Source: Thiomicrospira pelophila DSM 1534
GTDB taxonomy: Bacteria; Pseudomonadota; Gammaproteobacteria; Thiomicrospirales; Thiomicrospiraceae
Reading direction: 5' to 3'
Length of the DNA stretch: 64,000 bases
Assembly (NCBI RefSeq): GCF_000711195.1
Contig: NZ_JOMR01000001.1
Coordinates: forward strand, 930,001 to 994,000
The position numbers and the translations under genes were made by a program. This document shows positions 30,261 to 39,289 of this stretch, piece after piece (the stretch's first letter is position 1; every line of letters starts with the position of its first letter). The notes below the pieces were generated by a model. The model did no database searches and was not told the DNA's origin. It worked only from the letters and a program-made list of their open reading frames with translations.

Positions 30261-31946
30261 ATGGCTCAACCAATGCGCTTAGGCGACAAACTTATTCATG
30301 AAGGCTATATCAATGCCGATCAGCTAAGAATCGCCTTAACGGAACAGCGTCGTACTGGAAAAAAACTGGGTGAGATTTTTGTTTATCTTGGCTTTATGAC
30401 TGAAGAACAGTCGCGTGAAGCGGTGGGTGAGTCAACCGGTTATGACTCAATGAGCATTAAAGGTATTGTGCCGGATTTGTCGGCTTTAGAAATGCTTACC
30501 GAAACCTTTGCACGTGCCAACCAGATTTTGCCGATTAGTTTGCGCGATGATCTGCTTAAATTAGCGATGAGTAATCCAGAAGATATTTTGTTACTGGACA
30601 AAGTTCGGCGCAATTTAAAACGCTCCGATCTACGGTTGCAACCGGTGTTGGTAGCGGAGTCAGAAATTCAGTTCGCGATTGATCACTACTATGGCTATGA
30701 GCTCTCTATTGATGGCATTCTAAATGAACTGGAAACCGGCCAAGTAGACATTCACGCGCTATCTGAAACAGATGAATACTCACAACCGATGGTGCGTTTA
30801 GTGGATAGCTTGCTCACTGATGCGGTTAAGCGTGAAGCCTCAGATATTCACTTTGAACCTGAAGAATACTATGTGCGTGTTCGCTACCGAATTGATGGAG
30901 TACTGCAGGAGGTTCGGTTATTGCATAAGTCGCTTTGGTCAGGCCTGGTGGTGCGTTTAAAGGTTATATCAAGCTTGGACCTTACAGATCAGCGCTTACC
31001 ACAAGACGGTCATATGGACTTGGTTGTGATGGGACGTCGAATTGATTTTAGAGTGTCATCTTTACCCGGCACGCACGGCGAAAACTTTGTTTTGCGTATT
31101 CTCGATCGTGAAAAAGGCATTGTGCCGTTAGATACTTTGGGTTTGGATCCAGATGCCTATCAAGAAGTAAAACTCATGATGAGTCGACCGAATGGGATTT
31201 TTCTAGTCACCGGCCCGACCGGCTCAGGGAAAACCACGACCTTATATTCGATCTTAAATGAAGTGAATGATATGGGTGTTAATATTATGACCCTCGAAGA
31301 TCCTGTCGAATATCCGATGTCGTTAATTCGACAAACCGCCGTAAATGACGATATAGGTTTAACCTTTGCGCGTGGCATTCGCGCCTTATTGCGTCAAGAT
31401 CCAGACATTATTCTGATCGGTGAAATCCGTGATACCGAGACGGCTGAAATGGCTTTTCGTGCCGCGATGACTGGTCACCAGGTTTTTGCCACGCTACATA
31501 CAAACTCCGCGCTGGGCACAATTCCACGTTTGCTGGATATCGGCGTGCCTTCTACGGTATTAGCCGGCAATATTATCGGAATTGTAGCTCAGCGCTTGGC
31601 GCGAAAACTTTGTCCTCACTGTAAAAAACCCTATCGCCCAGATGCGTTCGAAGCTCAGTTGGTCGGGCTAGAAGAAAATAATAATGCCGTGTTATATAAA
31701 GCGGTTGGCTGCGAGGCCTGCAACAGCATTGGTTACAAGGGGAGACTTGCAATATTAGAAACCTTACGTTTTACCAATGAAATTGATGACTTATTGTTAG
31801 ATGAAGCACCAACGCATGTTTTACTGAAACAGGCTAAAAAACAAGGGTTTCGTACTCTGTCGGAAAGTGCCGTTAGCTGGGTGCGTCGTGGAGACACCAC
31901 GCTCGATGAAATCAGTCGTGTAGTTAACTTAACCGAGTTGGTATAA
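30261..31946 (+). CDS. mshE: MSHA pilus assembly ATPase MshE (GspE/PilB family)
   Basis: Hexameric cytoplasmic ATPase that powers pilin polymerisation, 561 residues. N-terminal MshEN-type domain (LGDKLIHEGYINADQLRIAL and LGEIFVYLGFMTEEQ), shown in Vibrio MshE to bind cyclic di-GMP; its conserved Arg/Leu pattern is visible here. The catalytic part has Walker A GPTGSGKTTT, Asp box NIMTLEDPVEYP, Walker B ILIGEIRDTETAEMA, His box TGHQVFATLHTN, and a zinc-binding pair CPHC...CEAC. Follows the TPR gene by 2 bp and precedes mshG by 8 bp. Near-copy palindrome at 30939. Confidence 0.92.
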   Translation: MAQPMRLGDKLIHEGYINADQLRIALTEQRRTGKKLGEIFVYLGFMTEEQSREAVGESTGYDSMSIKGIVPDLSALEMLTETFARANQILPISLRDDLLKLAMSNPEDILLLDKVRRNLKRSDLRLQPVLVAESEIQFAIDHYYGYELSIDGILNELETGQVDIHALSETDEYSQPMVRLVDSLLTDAVKREASDIHFEPEEYYVRVRYRIDGVLQEVRLLHKSLWSGLVVRLKVISSLDLTDQRLPQDGHMDLVVMGRRIDFRVSSLPGTHGENFVLRILDREKGIVPLDTLGLDPDAYQEVKLMMSRPNGIFLVTGPTGSGKTTTLYSILNEVNDMGVNIMTLEDPVEYPMSLIRQTAVNDDIGLTFARGIRALLRQDPDIILIGEIRDTETAEMAFRAAMTGHQVFATLHTNSALGTIPRLLDIGVPSTVLAGNIIGIVAQRLARKLCPHCKKPYRPDAFEAQLVGLEENNNAVLYKAVGCEACNSIGYKGRLAILETLRFTNEIDDLLLDEAPTHVLLKQAKKQGFRTLSESAVSWVRRGDTTLDEISRVVNLTELV

Positions 31947-31954
31947 GGGCCTGT

Positions 31955-33160
31955 ATGCAGATTTATCAATTTTCCGGTATTAATCGCTATGGTGAACGGG
32001 TTCGTGGCCAAATTGAAGGTAAGAACCAAGCCGAAATTGAACAAAAGCTGCAAGCCTCTAAAATCGATATTTTGAGTCTTAAGCCGAAAGGTCGCGGCAT
32101 AAAGTTATTCAAACGCGCAAAAATTACGCGTAAAGAAATCATTGCGATTACCTTTCAGTTTGAACAGCTTTTGCGTGCGGGTGTGCCATTAATGGAGATT
32201 TTGGCGGACTTAAGAGACTCTTTCGAAAACCATGCGGTTAAAGAAATGCTCGATTTTATTTATCAGTCCATGGAAGGTGGCGAAACCTTTTCAGACTCGT
32301 TGCAAAGTTACCGTGATGTGTTTGGTGATGTGTATATTTCATTAGTATCGGTTGGTGAGCAGACCGGACAGTTGGAAGTTATATTGGCTGACTTGGCCAA
32401 TATGTTGAAATGGGAAGATGAATTGTTGGCGAAAGCAAAAAAGGTCATGATTTATCCAGCGATTGTGAGTTTAGTGGTGCTGGGTGTGGTGTTATTGATG
32501 ATGGTATTTGTGGTTCCTGAATTGTTGGGCTTTATTGGTCAAATGGGCGGTGAATTAGGCGCCTCCACTCGTGCTTTAATAGCGACGTCGAGTTTTATTC
32601 AAAATAACATTGTGTTTTTGTTGGCCGCCCCATTTGGTGTGGTTTTAATTTTTAAAGCTTGGTTAAAACGTTCTAGAGCATTTCGGATACAGTTTGATAA
32701 GGCCAAGTTTAAAATTAATATTATTGGGTCGGTGCTTTATAAATTAAAAGTTGCGCGTTTAGCCAATTCACTGGCGGTTATGTACAGTGCGGGTATGAGT
32801 TTTACCGAAAGCATGATGCTAGCGTCAAAAGTAGTGGATAACACCTATATGGAAAATAATGTCATCATGGCGATTCGACTGATTAAAGAAGGTGAGCCAA
32901 TTCATCAAGCCTTTGCATCGGCCAATGTGTTTCCACCTCTTGGGGTTCGCATGGTAAAGGTGGGTGAGCGTAGTGGTCAAATGGACGAGTCTTTAAAAAA
33001 TGTGAGTTATTTTTATGACCGTGAAGCCAAAGAAAGTATCGAAAAAATTGAGCCTGCAATAGAGCCTTTACTAACCATCATCATGGCTGTGATAGTGGGT
33101 TGGGTTATGATGGCTGTGCTTGGGCCTGTTTACGACACTATTACACAGGTTCAATTTTAA
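31955..33160 (+). CDS. mshG: MSHA biogenesis platform protein MshG (PilC/GspF family)
   Basis: Polytopic inner-membrane platform of 401 residues that couples the ATPase to the growing pilus. Two GspF domains are visible, each with the FxxQFxxLLRAG-type motif: FQFEQLLRAGVPLMEILADL early and ARLANSLAVMYSAGMSFTES late. Membrane segments near residues 170 (AIVSLVVLGVVLLMMVFVVP), 220 (IVFLLAAPFGVVLIF) and 375 (LLTIIMAVIVGWVMMAVLG). Sits between mshE and the MshI-like gene as expected for a pilus operon. Confidence 0.9.
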   Translation: MQIYQFSGINRYGERVRGQIEGKNQAEIEQKLQASKIDILSLKPKGRGIKLFKRAKITRKEIIAITFQFEQLLRAGVPLMEILADLRDSFENHAVKEMLDFIYQSMEGGETFSDSLQSYRDVFGDVYISLVSVGEQTGQLEVILADLANMLKWEDELLAKAKKVMIYPAIVSLVVLGVVLLMMVFVVPELLGFIGQMGGELGASTRALIATSSFIQNNIVFLLAAPFGVVLIFKAWLKRSRAFRIQFDKAKFKINIIGSVLYKLKVARLANSLAVMYSAGMSFTESMMLASKVVDNTYMENNVIMAIRLIKEGEPIHQAFASANVFPPLGVRMVKVGERSGQMDESLKNVSYFYDREAKESIEKIEPAIEPLLTIIMAVIVGWVMMAVLGPVYDTITQVQF

Positions 33161-33169
33161 GGTCAGTTT

Positions 33170-34729
33170 ATGCATTATGTACTTTATGCGATGGATCATC
33201 ACTTAGAAGCGTTTCAGTTTCGTGGAAAACATATTGTTGCTCACCATTATTTAGACTGGCCACAGGTGACAGATTTTGTCACTAGCATACCGCTAAGTGC
33301 TGAAGTTAGCGTTGTTCTGGATGTGATTGATGAAGATTTGCAAGTTGAGTTCATGCCCAAGCTTTTGCCTTGGGAAAAATGGGCATTGGAAACCCGCTTG
33401 GTTAGTAAAATGCGTCAAAAGGGCGCTGCTGCACAACGCTTTATTTGGACAGGTCATACCCGAACAAGTGACGATAACCGCAAAGAAGAAATGTTGTTAA
33501 CGGTCGCACTTTATCCTTCAAACGCCGTGTCAAAGCTGATGGATCAATTACGCGAATCGCATTTTATTTGGACGGGTTTACACTCGTCCGCGTTTTTGCT
33601 AAAACGTTTGTTACGTTCCTATATGAAAGATCAACTGAAGTTAACCACTAAGCAAACAAAAGCCCCGATTTTGTTAGTGGTGAGGATGTCGGATCGTCAT
33701 TATCGACAATGTTTTTTTCTAAAGGGTCACTTGCGTTTGACACGGGTAGTTGAACTTAAAAAAGATCAAGATACCGACTCTGATAAAATTAATTTTTTAG
33801 CCCAAGAATCTAAATTAGCAACCCGTTTTATATACAGTCAAAAAATCCTGCCTCAAGGCACGGCCTTTAACTACATAATTGTGGATCATGTGGATGAGAC
33901 TTTGAGTGATCAATATTGGTCTATATTTGAACGAGCGGGAGTTGTATCACCAAGCTGGGATAAAGAGCGCCAATTCTTTGATGTGGTCAATTTGGTAAAC
34001 CGCGTTAGTATGCCATCGGATGATTTATGTTATGGCAATGCCGTGCTGGCTCAGTCATTGCAAATCGGTTGGGTAACGTCTTTCTTTTCAAACCCCGCCA
34101 TTGAGAAGGTTAACCAGTTTCGTTATGCAGGACTGGCACTTAAAGTATTAACGAGCTTAATCGTGATCGCAATGGGGTTTGTGATTATTAAGTCCAGCTT
34201 AGAGAATCATTTTTTAGATCATCAACAAGATTTGTTTCATCAAGTAGCGCAGTCTTTACAGATTCAAAAAAATCACTTAATCAAGGAGCTTGATGGACAA
34301 GTAATATCCCAGGATATGCAAGCTGTGGTCCAATTTGCTGACCAACTAAAACACATATCTACAACACGGCCTTATGGTTTAGATTTAGATTCGTTAGCCG
34401 AACTATTTAGCCGTCATACCAAAATTAAGGTCGAACAGCTTCGCTGGCAACCACTTAATCAGTTTGATGATAGTCAGCAAAAAGTAACAATTCGAGGCCA
34501 GGTGTATCCGTTTGACGGACAATATAAACCGATTACTCAAGCCTTAAATGCGTTTGCGGACGATTTAACTCAACATCCAGGTATTGATAAAGTTGAATTT
34601 TTACAAAAACCATTTAGTGAGGATCAATCACAAGGGCAACGCGTCCAGGCTGGACGAGATATTCGAGCCTTACCATTTAGTTTAGAGTGGGTCATGAACT
34701 CGAACTCTTTTCAAAAGGGTAAGCCATGA
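33170..34729 (+). CDS. MshI-like PilM/PilN-type assembly protein
   Basis: Protein of 519 residues without a confident family match. The first 320 residues are soluble, with an actin-like (PilM/GspL cytoplasmic) flavour. A single membrane segment (AGLALKVLTSLIVIAMGFVIIK, about 324-345) is followed by a coiled coil and an alpha-beta periplasmic domain (LRWQPLNQFDDSQQKVTIRGQVYPF), typical of PilN or GspL C-termini. By position after mshG and before a PilO-like gene it should be the inner-membrane alignment component, equal to a PilM-PilN fusion. Overlaps the next gene by 4 bp. Confidence 0.6.
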   Translation: MHYVLYAMDHHLEAFQFRGKHIVAHHYLDWPQVTDFVTSIPLSAEVSVVLDVIDEDLQVEFMPKLLPWEKWALETRLVSKMRQKGAAAQRFIWTGHTRTSDDNRKEEMLLTVALYPSNAVSKLMDQLRESHFIWTGLHSSAFLLKRLLRSYMKDQLKLTTKQTKAPILLVVRMSDRHYRQCFFLKGHLRLTRVVELKKDQDTDSDKINFLAQESKLATRFIYSQKILPQGTAFNYIIVDHVDETLSDQYWSIFERAGVVSPSWDKERQFFDVVNLVNRVSMPSDDLCYGNAVLAQSLQIGWVTSFFSNPAIEKVNQFRYAGLALKVLTSLIVIAMGFVIIKSSLENHFLDHQQDLFHQVAQSLQIQKNHLIKELDGQVISQDMQAVVQFADQLKHISTTRPYGLDLDSLAELFSRHTKIKVEQLRWQPLNQFDDSQQKVTIRGQVYPFDGQYKPITQALNAFADDLTQHPGIDKVEFLQKPFSEDQSQGQRVQAGRDIRALPFSLEWVMNSNSFQKGKP

Positions 34730-35385
34730 ATAAGTTAGACTTAATTTTTAGTACGCGTTATTTTCAGCGCTTAATATTTTGGCCGTTAATGGGATTAATC
34801 TTGGCCTTGGTTTTGGCTTGGATTGTTTATGATCAATTTCTTAAGCCGGTCAGCCAGCAAATTCAGCAGGTCTATAGTCAAGAGCAATTAGTTAATCGAT
34901 TGGTACAACAAGTTGATCAATTAAAGCAAGAGCAAGTTGTTACAGAATCTTACCAACAAGATTTTGTAATGCTCGATCAGCAAGGCTTTGTGCAACCTGT
35001 TGACAGAGTAGGCTGGACCGATCGTTTAAACCAAGTCAGCCAGGCCTGGTTATTAAGCGGTCTGAGTGTGCAATTTGAAGCTGAAAAGCGAGTTAACGCC
35101 TCCGATGTTAAACAGCTTCAGGTATCGCAGTCTATTTTTTATCGAAATAAATTGATGCTTAACTTAAGGTTGCAATCCGATATGGATTATTTAAAGTTAA
35201 TCGATTGGCTGCGTCAGAACGTCAGTCCATTTTTTTTGATTGAACATTGTGATCTCCAGCTTCAGCGTACTGGGGTTGATGTAGAGCTAACATTCAAACC
35301 AGAGCAGGGGAATATTATGATGCGCTGCGGTTTGCAGCTGCTACGCGCAGAACCTGCAGCTTTTGATCCACTGAAGTGGCGTTAA
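34726..35385 (+). CDS. PilO/MshJ-like inner-membrane protein
   Basis: Bitopic protein of 219 residues: short cytoplasmic start, a membrane segment (LIFWPLMGLILALVLAWIVYD, about 15-36), a Gln-rich coiled coil (VSQQIQQVYSQEQLVNRLVQQVDQLKQEQ) and a C-terminal ferredoxin-like fold. This is the PilO/GspM/MshJ layout; such proteins pair with PilN to align the pilus platform with the secretin. Overlaps the previous gene by 4 bp. A near copy of the palindrome at 35039 encodes SQAWLL. Confidence 0.65.
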   Translation: MNKLDLIFSTRYFQRLIFWPLMGLILALVLAWIVYDQFLKPVSQQIQQVYSQEQLVNRLVQQVDQLKQEQVVTESYQQDFVMLDQQGFVQPVDRVGWTDRLNQVSQAWLLSGLSVQFEAEKRVNASDVKQLQVSQSIFYRNKLMLNLRLQSDMDYLKLIDWLRQNVSPFFLIEHCDLQLQRTGVDVELTFKPEQGNIMMRCGLQLLRAEPAAFDPLKWR

Positions 35386-35387
35386 GT

Positions 35388-35861
35388 ATGATGAGTCAAA
35401 CCCTGTCAGCCGTGAGTTTTAAAAGCCGAATATTTAAAGTCTTTATGTGTCAGTTGGTTATGCTGGCGAGCCTGCTTGGCGCATCCTTTGTTCAGGCGGA
35501 AATCCCTGCTCTATTAATGACGCCTGAACAGCGCCAAACAATTGATAGAGCGCGCCAGACTTATTTAACTCAACCTGTTGAAAAAGCATCGGTCAAAACA
35601 GAAGCACGAGGCCTGGTGATTGAAGACAAGACGTTATTAGTGAGTGCGATTTTAAATCATAATGGCGATAAGCGAGTCCAGATAAATGGTGTAATTTATA
35701 AAGAATCCGAATTGAAACAGGGCATTCAAGTGCATCGTATTGGTAATCAAACGATTACTTTAACGGCCAATGGCAAGTGGGGACGTGCCAGAATTGGGGT
35801 GTTGTACGATTTAAATGATTGGCCAGTTGAACCTGAAAGCAAAATCCGAACGAGTCCTTAA
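35388..35861 (+). CDS. MshK/PilP-like periplasmic protein
   Basis: Protein of 157 residues with a long hydrophobic leader (VFMCQLVMLASLLGASFVQA, cleavage near residue 37) and a small beta domain (LVIEDKTLLVSAILNHNGDKRVQINGVIYKESE) typical of MshK/PilP-type proteins, which dock the platform to the secretin. ATG at 35388 directly after the previous stop is preferred to a GTG 12 bp upstream. Last recognised gene of the pilus operon; no terminator hairpin seen after it. Confidence 0.55.
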   Translation: MMSQTLSAVSFKSRIFKVFMCQLVMLASLLGASFVQAEIPALLMTPEQRQTIDRARQTYLTQPVEKASVKTEARGLVIEDKTLLVSAILNHNGDKRVQINGVIYKESELKQGIQVHRIGNQTITLTANGKWGRARIGVLYDLNDWPVEPESKIRTSP

Positions 35862-36046
35862 TAACAAACTAGGCACGTTTAATGAGATTGACGACATCTG
35901 TTTGCACCCTAAAACGATAAGCTGGGTTTAAGATAAAATCTTCTTATAAGTGTTTGGTTATATTCTATTAAAATCGGCTTGCAATTTATCTGGAAACACG
36001 TCAGAATTACCAACGCTAGAGAGGCAAAACCTATTTGGAGTATTCA

Positions 36047-36427
36047 ATGAAACAATTAACTCTTAAAGCTTTGTTTCTGTCAGGTGTTGCGGCATTCTCA
36101 ATGAATGTTCATGCTTCTTCTGTCTATGATCAGTGTGTTGACGATGCACAAAAGCTAATTGCAGCAGGTATCGAGGGTGGTAACACAGCGGCACGTGAAG
36201 TGCAGCAGTCTACTACTATTGATCAGTGTAAAGCGGCATTAACTGAGATCGAAGCTAAGTATGAAGGCCAGTTTAAATTTGAAAAAGACGGTAAGGAGTA
36301 CGTACGTGCCCCTTATTCAGTCATGACGGCTGAAGATCGTGAAATGTGGGCAACCCTTTTCAACGCGATCGACACCAAAAATTTCATGGGCGTTCGTTAC
36401 CTGATGGCTGTTTACTATCGTCAATAA
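36047..36427 (+). CDS. small exported protein of unknown function
   Basis: A 126-residue product that I do not recognise. A signal peptide is clear (MKQLTLKALFLSGVAAFSMNVHA, cleavage near 23). The mature part is mainly helical and charged, with two Cys (YDQC and DQCKAA) that could form a disulfide. TTGGAG lies well placed before the ATG at 36047; an upstream in-frame start is less plausible. It has its own intrinsic terminator and a 185-bp upstream region, so it is likely a single-gene transcript, probably abundant. Not part of the pilus operon by these signs. Confidence 0.75.
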   Translation: MKQLTLKALFLSGVAAFSMNVHASSVYDQCVDDAQKLIAAGIEGGNTAAREVQQSTTIDQCKAALTEIEAKYEGQFKFEKDGKEYVRAPYSVMTAEDREMWATLFNAIDTKNFMGVRYLMAVYYRQ

Positions 36428-36463
36428 AATCCCTTCTATTGACAATAGGTGATGCTATCTCGA

Positions 36464-36491
36464 AAAGCCGGTTTAATAACCGGCTTTTTTT
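36464..36491 (+). terminator. intrinsic terminator of the small exported protein gene
   Basis: Ten-bp stem AAAGCCGGTT/AACCGGCTTT (36464-36473 with 36478-36487), TAAT loop, then T-run. It ends immediately before the longest possible start of the next gene (36492). Confidence 0.92.
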
Positions 36492-37355
36492 ATGCCAAAA
36501 ATAAATCTAAAATTTGGATTTTATGTGACGACTAAAAACCTATTCGTACAAGTTTATGAGTGTTTGACCTGTGCCGATCTAGATCGAAAAGTACGATTGT
36601 TGGATGGCCTGTTAGTTGACTGGACGCAGCAGAACTTTAATTTTGAGCCCTTAGATAAGGTTGAGCGAATCGCTGATCCTGGGCGGCCAGCGAAACCTGA
36701 GCTGGTCGCACCCAAAAAACTCTTGCGTCGTCGTATTGGTTCGCCAGAAGGTCATGCTGCTTTAATGCATGCGATTGCACATATCGAATTTAATGCGATT
36801 AACTTAGCTTTAGATGCGGTTTACCGATTCCAACATATGCCACGCGATTATTATGCGGATTGGCTTGGCGTAGCGGGGGAGGAGGCTTACCATTTTCAAA
36901 TGATCCGAGAACATCTGTTTACTTTGGGCTATGAATATGGTGATCTAGCAGCCCATAATGGCCTATGGTTAACCACTTACGAAACCGATCATGATGTGTT
37001 GGTACGGATGGCGATGGTGCCGCGCACATTAGAGGCACGTGGGTTGGATGTAACGCCGGATATGATCAAACGTTTGCGCGCGATTGGAGACCATCGTGGC
37101 GTTGAAATTTTAAAGATTTTATTGCGAGATGAAATCGGTCATGTTGCGGTTGGTACGCGATGGTATCGGTATGTCTGTGATGAGCGCGACTTAAACCCGT
37201 TTGATGAGTTTCAGTCTATTTTAACGACTTACTTCCATGGGGATATTCGCGGGCCTTTTAACTATGATGCACGCCAAAAGGCCGGCTTTTCAGAACAAGA
37301 GATAGCTTGGTTAAAATCCATGGAAGCGCAAACCTTTGAGAAAACCAATGACTGA
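36492..37355 (+). CDS. DUF455 family ferritin-like protein
   Basis: A 287-residue protein of the ferritin-like DUF455 family. Metal-ligand-type residues are visible on helices: HIEFNAINLALD (Glu and His), EEAYHFQMI, and LLRDEIGHVAVGTRW. It could bind a di-iron centre or act as an oxidoreductase-like protein; the reaction is not known. The usual DUF455 start (before VYECLTCAD) is a little downstream: a GTG at 36525 would avoid starting inside the upstream terminator T-run, so the start is uncertain. Overlaps the methyltransferase by 8 bp. Confidence 0.75.
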   Translation: MPKINLKFGFYVTTKNLFVQVYECLTCADLDRKVRLLDGLLVDWTQQNFNFEPLDKVERIADPGRPAKPELVAPKKLLRRRIGSPEGHAALMHAIAHIEFNAINLALDAVYRFQHMPRDYYADWLGVAGEEAYHFQMIREHLFTLGYEYGDLAAHNGLWLTTYETDHDVLVRMAMVPRTLEARGLDVTPDMIKRLRAIGDHRGVEILKILLRDEIGHVAVGTRWYRYVCDERDLNPFDEFQSILTTYFHGDIRGPFNYDARQKAGFSEQEIAWLKSMEAQTFEKTND

Positions 37356-38019
37356 CAAAGAGTTGACTCGTCTGTCGGAAACGCAGCGCATGCGTATTCA
37401 ACTTCGCCATAAAGCCTCAATTGAGCGCTTTGGTTATCAACCACAAGCCTTGTTTTGGACGGATAGAGACGTGCAAAAACAGCGGTTTGAAGTACTAACG
37501 AAGTTGATCCCTCATATCGAAAAACCCAACCACCAGGCCTGGTCTATCTTGGATGTTGGCTGTGGATTCGCGGATTTTTACGCTTATTTACGGCTAGCCG
37601 GTTATCACATAAATTACAGCGGGGTGGATATATCCCCCGACATGATTTATAGCGCCCGTTGTTTGCACCCAGAAATACAGTTGTTTGAAGGCGAGCTGGT
37701 GGATCAGCAATTTGATAATGAATCATTCGATTTTGTATTCTTATCGGGTGCTTTAAACGAGGTGGTGGATGAAACCGGTGCTTATGCCAAATCAGTTATT
37801 CGTGATCTGTATCGGATCGCTCGTTTGGGCGTTGGGTTTAACTTGTTAAATAAACGTAACCCTTGGATTCAATCGAGACCGGATTTACAAAGCTTTTATC
37901 CCGCCTCTATTGCCGCTTTTTGTGAGCGATTTGCCTATAAAGTCGATTGGCGCTCGGATTACCTGCCTAACGATTTTAGTGTGTTTTTAAAAAAACGGGA
38001 TGTTAAAGCATGCGTTTAG
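37348..38019 (+). CDS. class I SAM-dependent methyltransferase
   Basis: A 223-residue protein with a Rossmann methyltransferase core. Motif I is WSILDVGCGFADFYAYL (about 65-82), followed by an acidic motif II region (YSGVDISPDM) and a motif IV-like LSGALNEVV. Substrate unknown. The ATG at 37348 overlaps the DUF455 stop and is preferred to an upstream frame start. The palindrome at 37532 encodes NHQAW directly in the linker before motif I, a spot tolerant to change. Overlaps the ROK kinase by 10 bp. Confidence 0.8.
   Translation: MTDKELTRLSETQRMRIQLRHKASIERFGYQPQALFWTDRDVQKQRFEVLTKLIPHIEKPNHQAWSILDVGCGFADFYAYLRLAGYHINYSGVDISPDMIYSARCLHPEIQLFEGELVDQQFDNESFDFVFLSGALNEVVDETGAYAKSVIRDLYRIARLGVGFNLLNKRNPWIQSRPDLQSFYPASIAAFCERFAYKVDWRSDYLPNDFSVFLKKRDVKACV
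37532..37543. repeat. perfect ACCAGGCCTGGT copy 8 (methyltransferase)
   Basis: Read as NHQAWS just before methyltransferase motif I. Confidence 0.95.
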
Positions 38020-38912
38020 GGATCGATTTAGGTGGTACAAAAATTGAAATCGTGGCGTTAGATGCGGATAACACGATTCGGTTACGTGAGCGCGTGGCAT
38101 CACCGATAGGTTTTTACACGGAAACCTTGGATGCGATTGTGGACTTAGTGCGCCAAGCTGAACACAAGATTGGTCAAACCGGAAGCGTCGGACTTGGCAT
38201 TCCGGGTGCGATTTCGGCAAAGACGGGCCGGGTTAAAAATGCGAATTCGACCTGGTTGATTGGCGAAGACCTCCAAGGCGATTTGCAAGCTCGCCTAAAA
38301 CGCGAAGTGCGAATTGCCAACGACGCGAATTGTTTTGCTCTTTCCGAGGCATCCCAAGGTGCCGCCCGACATGCTCGAAGTGTGTTTGGTGTAATTGTTG
38401 GAACAGGTTGCGGCGGTGGCTTGGTATTAGATGGAAAAATTATAGCTGGCGCCAATGCTATCGCAGGAGAGTGGGGGCATAATCCACTGCCTTGGCCTGT
38501 TGAGGAAGACGCGAGCCTGGCTTGCTATTGTGGCCAAAAAAACTGCATTGAAACTTTTTTATCGGGAAGTGGCCTAGCTCAGCGTTATAGGTTTGAAACT
38601 GGCGATGACGGCTCGGCACAGAAAATTGTGAGCTTAATGCGACAAGGTCATCTACCTGCACAGAAGATGATGGATCGATATTATAATTGGATGGCAAAAG
38701 GCTTGGCTTCGGTGATTAATGTGTATGATCCGGAGGTGGTTGTGTTGGGCGGTGGCTTAAGCCAAATTGACGAGCTTTATACTGAAGTACCTAAGCGTTG
38801 GACGCAGTGGGTATTTAGTGATCAGGTCGTGACTGAATTAAAACCGCCCATGTTTGGCGATTCAAGTGGCGTAATTGGTGCCGCTTGGTTATGGGGAAAA
38901 GGACGAGAATAA
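38010..38912 (+). CDS. ROK family sugar kinase (fructokinase/N-acetylglucosamine kinase-like)
   Basis: A 300-residue ROK protein. ATP phosphate-binding LGIDLGGTKIE at the start, GVGIPG-like GLGIPGAISAKTG, catalytic NDANCFALSEA, ROK signature GVIVGTGCGGGLVLDG, GEWGHNPLPWP and zinc-binding CYCGQKNCIETFLSG. This combination matches kinases acting on hexoses or N-acetylhexosamines (E. coli Mak or NagK). The exact sugar cannot be told from sequence. Overlaps the methyltransferase gene by 10 bp and is followed 2 bp later by a thioredoxin-fold gene, so these form a unit. Confidence 0.85.
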   Translation: MRLGIDLGGTKIEIVALDADNTIRLRERVASPIGFYTETLDAIVDLVRQAEHKIGQTGSVGLGIPGAISAKTGRVKNANSTWLIGEDLQGDLQARLKREVRIANDANCFALSEASQGAARHARSVFGVIVGTGCGGGLVLDGKIIAGANAIAGEWGHNPLPWPVEEDASLACYCGQKNCIETFLSGSGLAQRYRFETGDDGSAQKIVSLMRQGHLPAQKMMDRYYNWMAKGLASVINVYDPEVVVLGGGLSQIDELYTEVPKRWTQWVFSDQVVTELKPPMFGDSSGVIGAAWLWGKGRE

Positions 38913-38914
38913 AT

Positions 38915-39253
38915 ATGAAAACCTTGACTGATTTGAATGAATTAGACCAAATGATTGCGGAACAACCAGGCCTGGTGGTGTTGTTTGGTGGCGAGCATTG
39001 TGGGGTTTGTCAGGTCATTAAACCTAAACTGGAAACCATGTTGGCGGAGCGTTATCCACGCTTACAAATCGTTTATATTGATTGTCAGCAAAGCCAAACC
39101 CTGTGCGCGCAAAAGTCAGTCTTTAGTTTACCGGTGGTGCAGGTGTATTTTGATCGTCAGCGTTTTATTGAAAAGGCGCGCAGTTTTAGCCTGCAGGCCT
39201 TGTTGGATGAAATTGAGCGCCCATATGATTTGTTGTTTAATGCGGCTGAATAA
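38915..39253 (+). CDS. thioredoxin-fold protein (CGVC)
   Basis: Cytosolic protein of 112 residues with a thioredoxin-like core: VVLFGGEHCGVCQVIKPKLE carries a CxxC motif in variant form (CGVC in place of CGPC), and the cis-Pro loop is SLPVVQVYFDRQ. Probably thiol oxidoreductase or a redox chaperone of unknown partner. ATG at 38915 chosen, since an upstream frame start lies in the kinase gene. Palindrome copy at 38965 encodes PGLVVLFGG, just before the redox motif. Confidence 0.8.
   Translation: MKTLTDLNELDQMIAEQPGLVVLFGGEHCGVCQVIKPKLETMLAERYPRLQIVYIDCQQSQTLCAQKSVFSLPVVQVYFDRQRFIEKARSFSLQALLDEIERPYDLLFNAAE
38965..38976. repeat. perfect ACCAGGCCTGGT copy 9 (thioredoxin-fold)
   Basis: Read as QPGLVV. 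Confidence 0.95.
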
Positions 39254-39289
39254 GTCAGAGCTCCTGGCGTGGTGCATTAGTCACAAGAT

